Positions 60,759-64,000 of a stretch of 64,000 bases of DNA are shown here, piece after piece. The stretch comes from Spirosoma montaniterrae (GTDB lineage: Bacteria > Bacteroidota > Bacteroidia > Cytophagales > Spirosomataceae). Both the position numbers and the translations under genes were made by a program. Within the stretch, counting starts at the first letter, position 1, and each line of letters opens with the position of its first letter. The notes under the pieces are model-generated. The model worked only from the letters and a program-made list of their open reading frames with translations. It was not told where the DNA came from and did no database searches. The DNA is taken from contig NZ_CP014263.1 of the NCBI RefSeq assembly GCF_001988955.1, positions 1,364,001 through 1,428,000 of the forward strand, read 5' to 3'.

Positions 60759-61640
60759 ATGAAGGCGTTATTTATTGGTTTTTTGCTAAACATCAGCGTA
60801 GTAGGGTGCATACAGGTAGTAGAACCGCTGGTGCCTTTTACCGAACGGTTAGTGGTTCAATCATACATCAGCCCCCAAGATAGCGTGATTATCGTAGCCG
60901 TTGGCAAGTCGGCACCATTGACGGGAATGGGGTTAGCAAATCGTCTTGTCAATCCCAAAGACGTTACGGTAAGGCTTACGGCAGTGGGTGGTACTTCGGT
61001 TACGTTGATTAATCAGGCGATGAGCCAAGTAGATTCGGCAAATGGCTGGGTGCGATTTGGGGCTTTAGCCCGGACGTTTCCAGTTGAGTACGGAAAAAGC
61101 TATCAACTCAGCGTATCGCATCCGCAGTTGGGCGTAGCCGAAGGTACATGCACAGTACCCGCCCGACGAATCGACCGCGTCAGTGTAAACGTCGATGTTA
61201 GCAAAAGGCCCGACGTGCCCGGTGGGCCACTCACGGTCGGTATCAACTGGAAAGACCCTGACAATGCACCAACTTACTACAGTTGTACGCTTTATTCGTC
61301 CATTGAGCTAACTGACCCGCTGGCTACTCCCAGAGTGATTACTACCAGTCAGCCGACACTGTATCTATCGGACGAAAACAAGACTGGCGATTTAGTCGGC
61401 TCTGGAATAAGGTTCCCTGTTAGCGGTACCGAACGGTTGTTTACGAACCAGTCGTTTGTGGTGGTATCGGTCTGCCTTACCGACGAGTCTTATTACCAGT
61501 ACAATAGCAGTTTAACCCGGCAGCGTCGGGAGCAAACTGCCAGTCAGATTCCCGAACCTGTTGCCATTGTGAGCAACATACGTGGAGGATTCGGCGTATT
61601 TGGAGCCTATACCATCACCAATATTCTTACCCGTCTGTGA
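60759..61640 (+). CDS. DUF4249 lipoprotein
   Basis: A 293-residue DUF4249-family protein. A lipoprotein signal ends in the lipobox 'SVVGC' (Cys17). The body is beta-rich ('RLVVQSYISPQDSVIIVAVG', 'LAGGTSVTLI'-like strands). DUF4249 genes usually follow TonB-dependent receptors and the proteins are thought to sit on the outer membrane with them. Function unknown. The end overlaps the M50 gene start by four bases. Confidence 0.88.
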   Translation: MKALFIGFLLNISVVGCIQVVEPLVPFTERLVVQSYISPQDSVIIVAVGKSAPLTGMGLANRLVNPKDVTVRLTAVGGTSVTLINQAMSQVDSANGWVRFGALARTFPVEYGKSYQLSVSHPQLGVAEGTCTVPARRIDRVSVNVDVSKRPDVPGGPLTVGINWKDPDNAPTYYSCTLYSSIELTDPLATPRVITTSQPTLYLSDENKTGDLVGSGIRFPVSGTERLFTNQSFVVVSVCLTDESYYQYNSSLTRQRREQTASQIPEPVAIVSNIRGGFGVFGAYTITNILTRL

Positions 61641-62917
61641 CAATGCAATCATTTAATGCTTTCGAACCGGGTTTACTTATTCCGCAACTTTCTGCTGATG
61701 TGGAATTTTACCCCTTCGACTCGAACACGTATTTAGTTAAACACGGGCTGTTAGGCCATCAGTTACGGGTTAGTAAAGCCATCATGCAGGTGTTGGAGTT
61801 AGTGGACGGTGAACGGCCAATTCAAACCATTGCCACTCAGATGTCAGTTCAGTTGAAAAGTGCTGTCAGCAGTCAGCTTGTTTTTGATATGCTGTACAAA
61901 GGGCGGTTGTCGCAGTGCGGCATTGTACTCTCTGAACAGACTGTAGCCTCTAAAAAAGCCGATGCATACATCTGGGCTAAGATAATTCTACTGAAAGCAC
62001 ATCAGATCGATAAACTCTGTGATTGGCTGGCACCGCTTTTTCGGCCTAAGTTCTTTTACGCTCTCTTTATGTTGTTGTTAGTTTATTTGCTCACTCTTAT
62101 ACTGAGTCAGAGTATTGACATAGCGAAGTTTGCCCACTGGAAGTTTGGCCCGTCTATGGCTTTGTATTTTTACGGTATTTTTATTCTTAGCACATTGTTG
62201 CATGAAATAGGACACGCAGCCGCCTGTCGTCATTTCAACGTTCGCCACGGTCATATTGGGCTGGGTATGTACCTGTTAGCACCAGTGTTTTTCGCCGATG
62301 TGAGCGATGCATGGCGGGTTTCTAAATACAAACGACTCGTCATTGATCTGGCCGGAATTTTTATGGAACTGCTGTTCTACTCGCTTATATCTGTCGTGTA
62401 CTTCTGCATTGATAATCAACTTGTTCTACAACTTATTCTTCTCAGATTAATCGGCACAACAGCCAATTTAAACCCATTTCTACGATTCGACGGTTACTGG
62501 GCCTTGTGCGACTTGACGAATGAGCCTAATCTGAGGACAAAATCAAACGCGCTGTTTCAACAAACCCTAACCTGGCTTTTTAGTAGTACAAAATCTCCCT
62601 TGAAGACCACACGTGACTATCTGATGGTTACCTACGCTTCGGTAAGCTGGTTTGTGATTATTTTTTTCATTGCCAGTTCATTACTCTATAATTCTGGTGC
62701 TATAATGTACGCCCCCCACCATTTGGTCAGGTTGATTGAGCGCATTATTCAAAACTGGGATACCATTACTATCACATCAATATGGCAGTCGATTACCCAG
62801 TTGTTGCTACCGCTATTGTTCTATTATATGCTCATCAGGCTGCTGACTCCTCTCGTTATCCGTTTTTGGAAACGTTTGCAACACAGGAAGCTGCATTACA
62901 TGCGAACGAGATATTAA
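61637..62917 (+). CDS. M50 (site-2-protease-type) peptidase with PqqD-like N-terminal domain
   Basis: 426 residues. Residues 1-95 resemble a PqqD/RRE winged helix ('SKAIMQVLELVDGERPIQTI', ending 'LSQCGIVL'), the domain that binds RiPP leader peptides. From about 155 on there are five or six membrane helices, with the zinc site 'LLHEIGHAAACRH' near residue 192 and the second motif 'NLNPFLRFDGYWAL'. Such fusions occur in RiPP loci, where they may cut the leader or help export. It overlaps the DUF4249 gene by four bases. Confidence 0.86.
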   Translation: MTMQSFNAFEPGLLIPQLSADVEFYPFDSNTYLVKHGLLGHQLRVSKAIMQVLELVDGERPIQTIATQMSVQLKSAVSSQLVFDMLYKGRLSQCGIVLSEQTVASKKADAYIWAKIILLKAHQIDKLCDWLAPLFRPKFFYALFMLLLVYLLTLILSQSIDIAKFAHWKFGPSMALYFYGIFILSTLLHEIGHAAACRHFNVRHGHIGLGMYLLAPVFFADVSDAWRVSKYKRLVIDLAGIFMELLFYSLISVVYFCIDNQLVLQLILLRLIGTTANLNPFLRFDGYWALCDLTNEPNLRTKSNALFQQTLTWLFSSTKSPLKTTRDYLMVTYASVSWFVIIFFIASSLLYNSGAIMYAPHHLVRLIERIIQNWDTITITSIWQSITQLLLPLLFYYMLIRLLTPLVIRFWKRLQHRKLHYMRTRY

Positions 62918-62991
62918 TTCCCATCCATCCCTGCTCAGCAATTTGTTTTTGTTGAAGGTAGGTTGTTTTGTTAACTGTTAACGCAAAATTT

Positions 62992-64000
62992 ATGAATTAC
63001 AAATTGTCGCACTACCTTGTTGCTTCTGAAGAGATTAACCAGAAGAAATCCCGCATTTTGTTTTCCACCCGTAGTTGCCGAACCATCAAAGTATCTAAAC
63101 ATTGCTATGATACGCTAATAGAAGGGGCGTTCGACCGTATTCCGGCTGGTCTGATTCAGAGGCTGACCGATGTGAAGGTGCTTGTGCCTGCCGAAGAAGA
63201 TGAACTGCAAATTGTGGTTTCTGAAAATAAACAAGCAATTGCCGACGAATGGAATGGTGCGCTTTATGAAGTGATACAACCTTCAGCCATGTGTCAGTTA
63301 GGTTGTTACTACTGTGGGCAGAATCATACCAAGAACTACTTAAATCATGACCATTACGATAAAATTCTGCAACGCATTACCATGAAAGCTAGGATGGGCA
63401 ACTTTACGTATTTCTATATTGGCTGGTTTGGAGCCGAGCCACTCATGGGACTACGGCAAATGCGCGAATTAACGCCTATGCTCAAAAAACTGGCCGCGTC
63501 GTATGGCATGGGCTACGGTGCTAAAGTCGTCACTAACGGACTGAGCCTTAAGGAAAACGTTTTCGAAGAACTCGTTAACGATCTGGCAGTGAACCACATC
63601 GAAGTGACACTTGACGGTACGGCCCCGTTTCACGACCAGCACCGATATACGAAAGAGGGAGGAAAATCATTTGACCTGATCCTACAAAACCTGACGAATA
63701 TTCTCAACAAACCCAATTTCGCTGATTACAAATGCCAGATCACCATCCGTTGCAACGTTGACGAAAAAAACTGCGAGGGGGTGAGTCCTCTTATCAAATT
63801 GCTGGCTCAGCATAATCTCCAGCGTAAAGTAGCTTCTTTCTATCCAATTGGGGTGTATTCCTGGGGTAATGATGCTCATAAAAAATCGTTGACCAAAGAA
63901 GATTTTGCACAGCGGGAGTTAGACTGGATGCTGGAGATGATGCAGTCTGATTTCCCAAAATCTACCTTTATCCCAGACCGAGTCAGGCGGGTTTGTTTCG
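62992..64000 (+). CDS. Radical SAM peptide maturase (partial, 3' end outside window)
   Basis: 336 codons are visible from the ATG at 62992. Residues 1-95 are a front region as in peptide-modifying radical SAM proteins. The iron-sulphur motif is CxxxCxxC ('MCQLGCYYCGQN', about residue 100). The strand motifs 'GWFGAEPLMGL', 'VTNGLSL' and 'EVTLDG' follow and match the SPASM/GG-type peptide maturases. The C-terminal region, where auxiliary clusters would be, is cut off after 'RVRRVCF'. It most likely modifies the nine-cysteine precursor, for example by thioether bonds. Confidence 0.87.
   Translation, partial: MNYKLSHYLVASEEINQKKSRILFSTRSCRTIKVSKHCYDTLIEGAFDRIPAGLIQRLTDVKVLVPAEEDELQIVVSENKQAIADEWNGALYEVIQPSAMCQLGCYYCGQNHTKNYLNHDHYDKILQRITMKARMGNFTYFYIGWFGAEPLMGLRQMRELTPMLKKLAASYGMGYGAKVVTNGLSLKENVFEELVNDLAVNHIEVTLDGTAPFHDQHRYTKEGGKSFDLILQNLTNILNKPNFADYKCQITIRCNVDEKNCEGVSPLIKLLAQHNLQRKVASFYPIGVYSWGNDAHKKSLTKEDFAQRELDWMLEMMQSDFPKSTFIPDRVRRVCF

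Overview
The window looks like chromosomal DNA of a Bacteroidetes bacterium of the Cytophagales, most likely Spirosoma or a close relative. This rests on protein style (fused CcoNO oxidase, DUF1800/DUF1501 pair, TonB receptor followed by DUF4249), on promoters of the Bacteroidetes type (TTTG, 19-21 bases, TAnnTTTG), and on the near absence of Shine-Dalgarno sequences. The genus is inferred from memory of protein families, not from a database search.

Layout. 1-9.3 kb: a partial LuxC-like acyl-CoA reductase divergent from a two-cluster ferredoxin, a porin with an Amt ammonium transporter, DUF1800 and DUF1501 proteins, a crotonase and an SDR oxidoreductase. 9.5-12.9 kb (minus strand): a TlpA-like thiol protein and a sodium:solute symporter. 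13-17.4 kb: clpS, recR, an exported superoxide dismutase, an isopenicillin-N-synthase-like oxygenase and a ChrA chromate transporter. 17.5-28.3 kb: a high-affinity cbb3 oxidase locus (copper ATPase CcoI, CcoS, fused CcoNO, CcoQ, single-haem CcoP, CcoG, FixH, SafE-like protein). A PAS histidine kinase with FixL-like residues follows. 31.5-44.8 kb (minus strand): one long tightly packed operon for a group 2a-type [NiFe] hydrogenase (small and large subunits, maturation protease, hypA-F, nickel transporter, TPR and NHL proteins). Hydrogen oxidation could feed the respiratory chain that ends in the cbb3 oxidase. 44.9-55.7 kb: a TetR regulator, a frameshifted ethanolamine-type permease, a complete IS4-family element, purA, a broken HNH nuclease beside an intact small partner gene, a Fur-family regulator and RelA/SpoT.

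55.4-64 kb (right edge, continuing past it) holds what I consider the most novel system: a putative peptide natural-product (RiPP) locus. It has an XRE regulator, a protein joining a class I isoprenoid-enzyme-like domain to a terpene-cyclase-like domain, a 73-residue precursor-like peptide with nine cysteines, a TonB-dependent receptor, a DUF4249 lipoprotein, an M50 protease with a PqqD-like front domain, and a radical SAM enzyme cut by the window end. Its first kilobase is visibly more AT-rich than the rest of the window, which suggests acquisition.

A second theme is a set of at least 16 palindromic dispersed repeats of about seven sequence classes. They are built from short repeated words and mostly sit directly between co-directional genes. 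Several supply the stop codon of the upstream gene, and four have become part of protein-coding sequence (CcoI, CcoG, HypD, Fur). No tRNA, rRNA, CRISPR array or prophage was seen.
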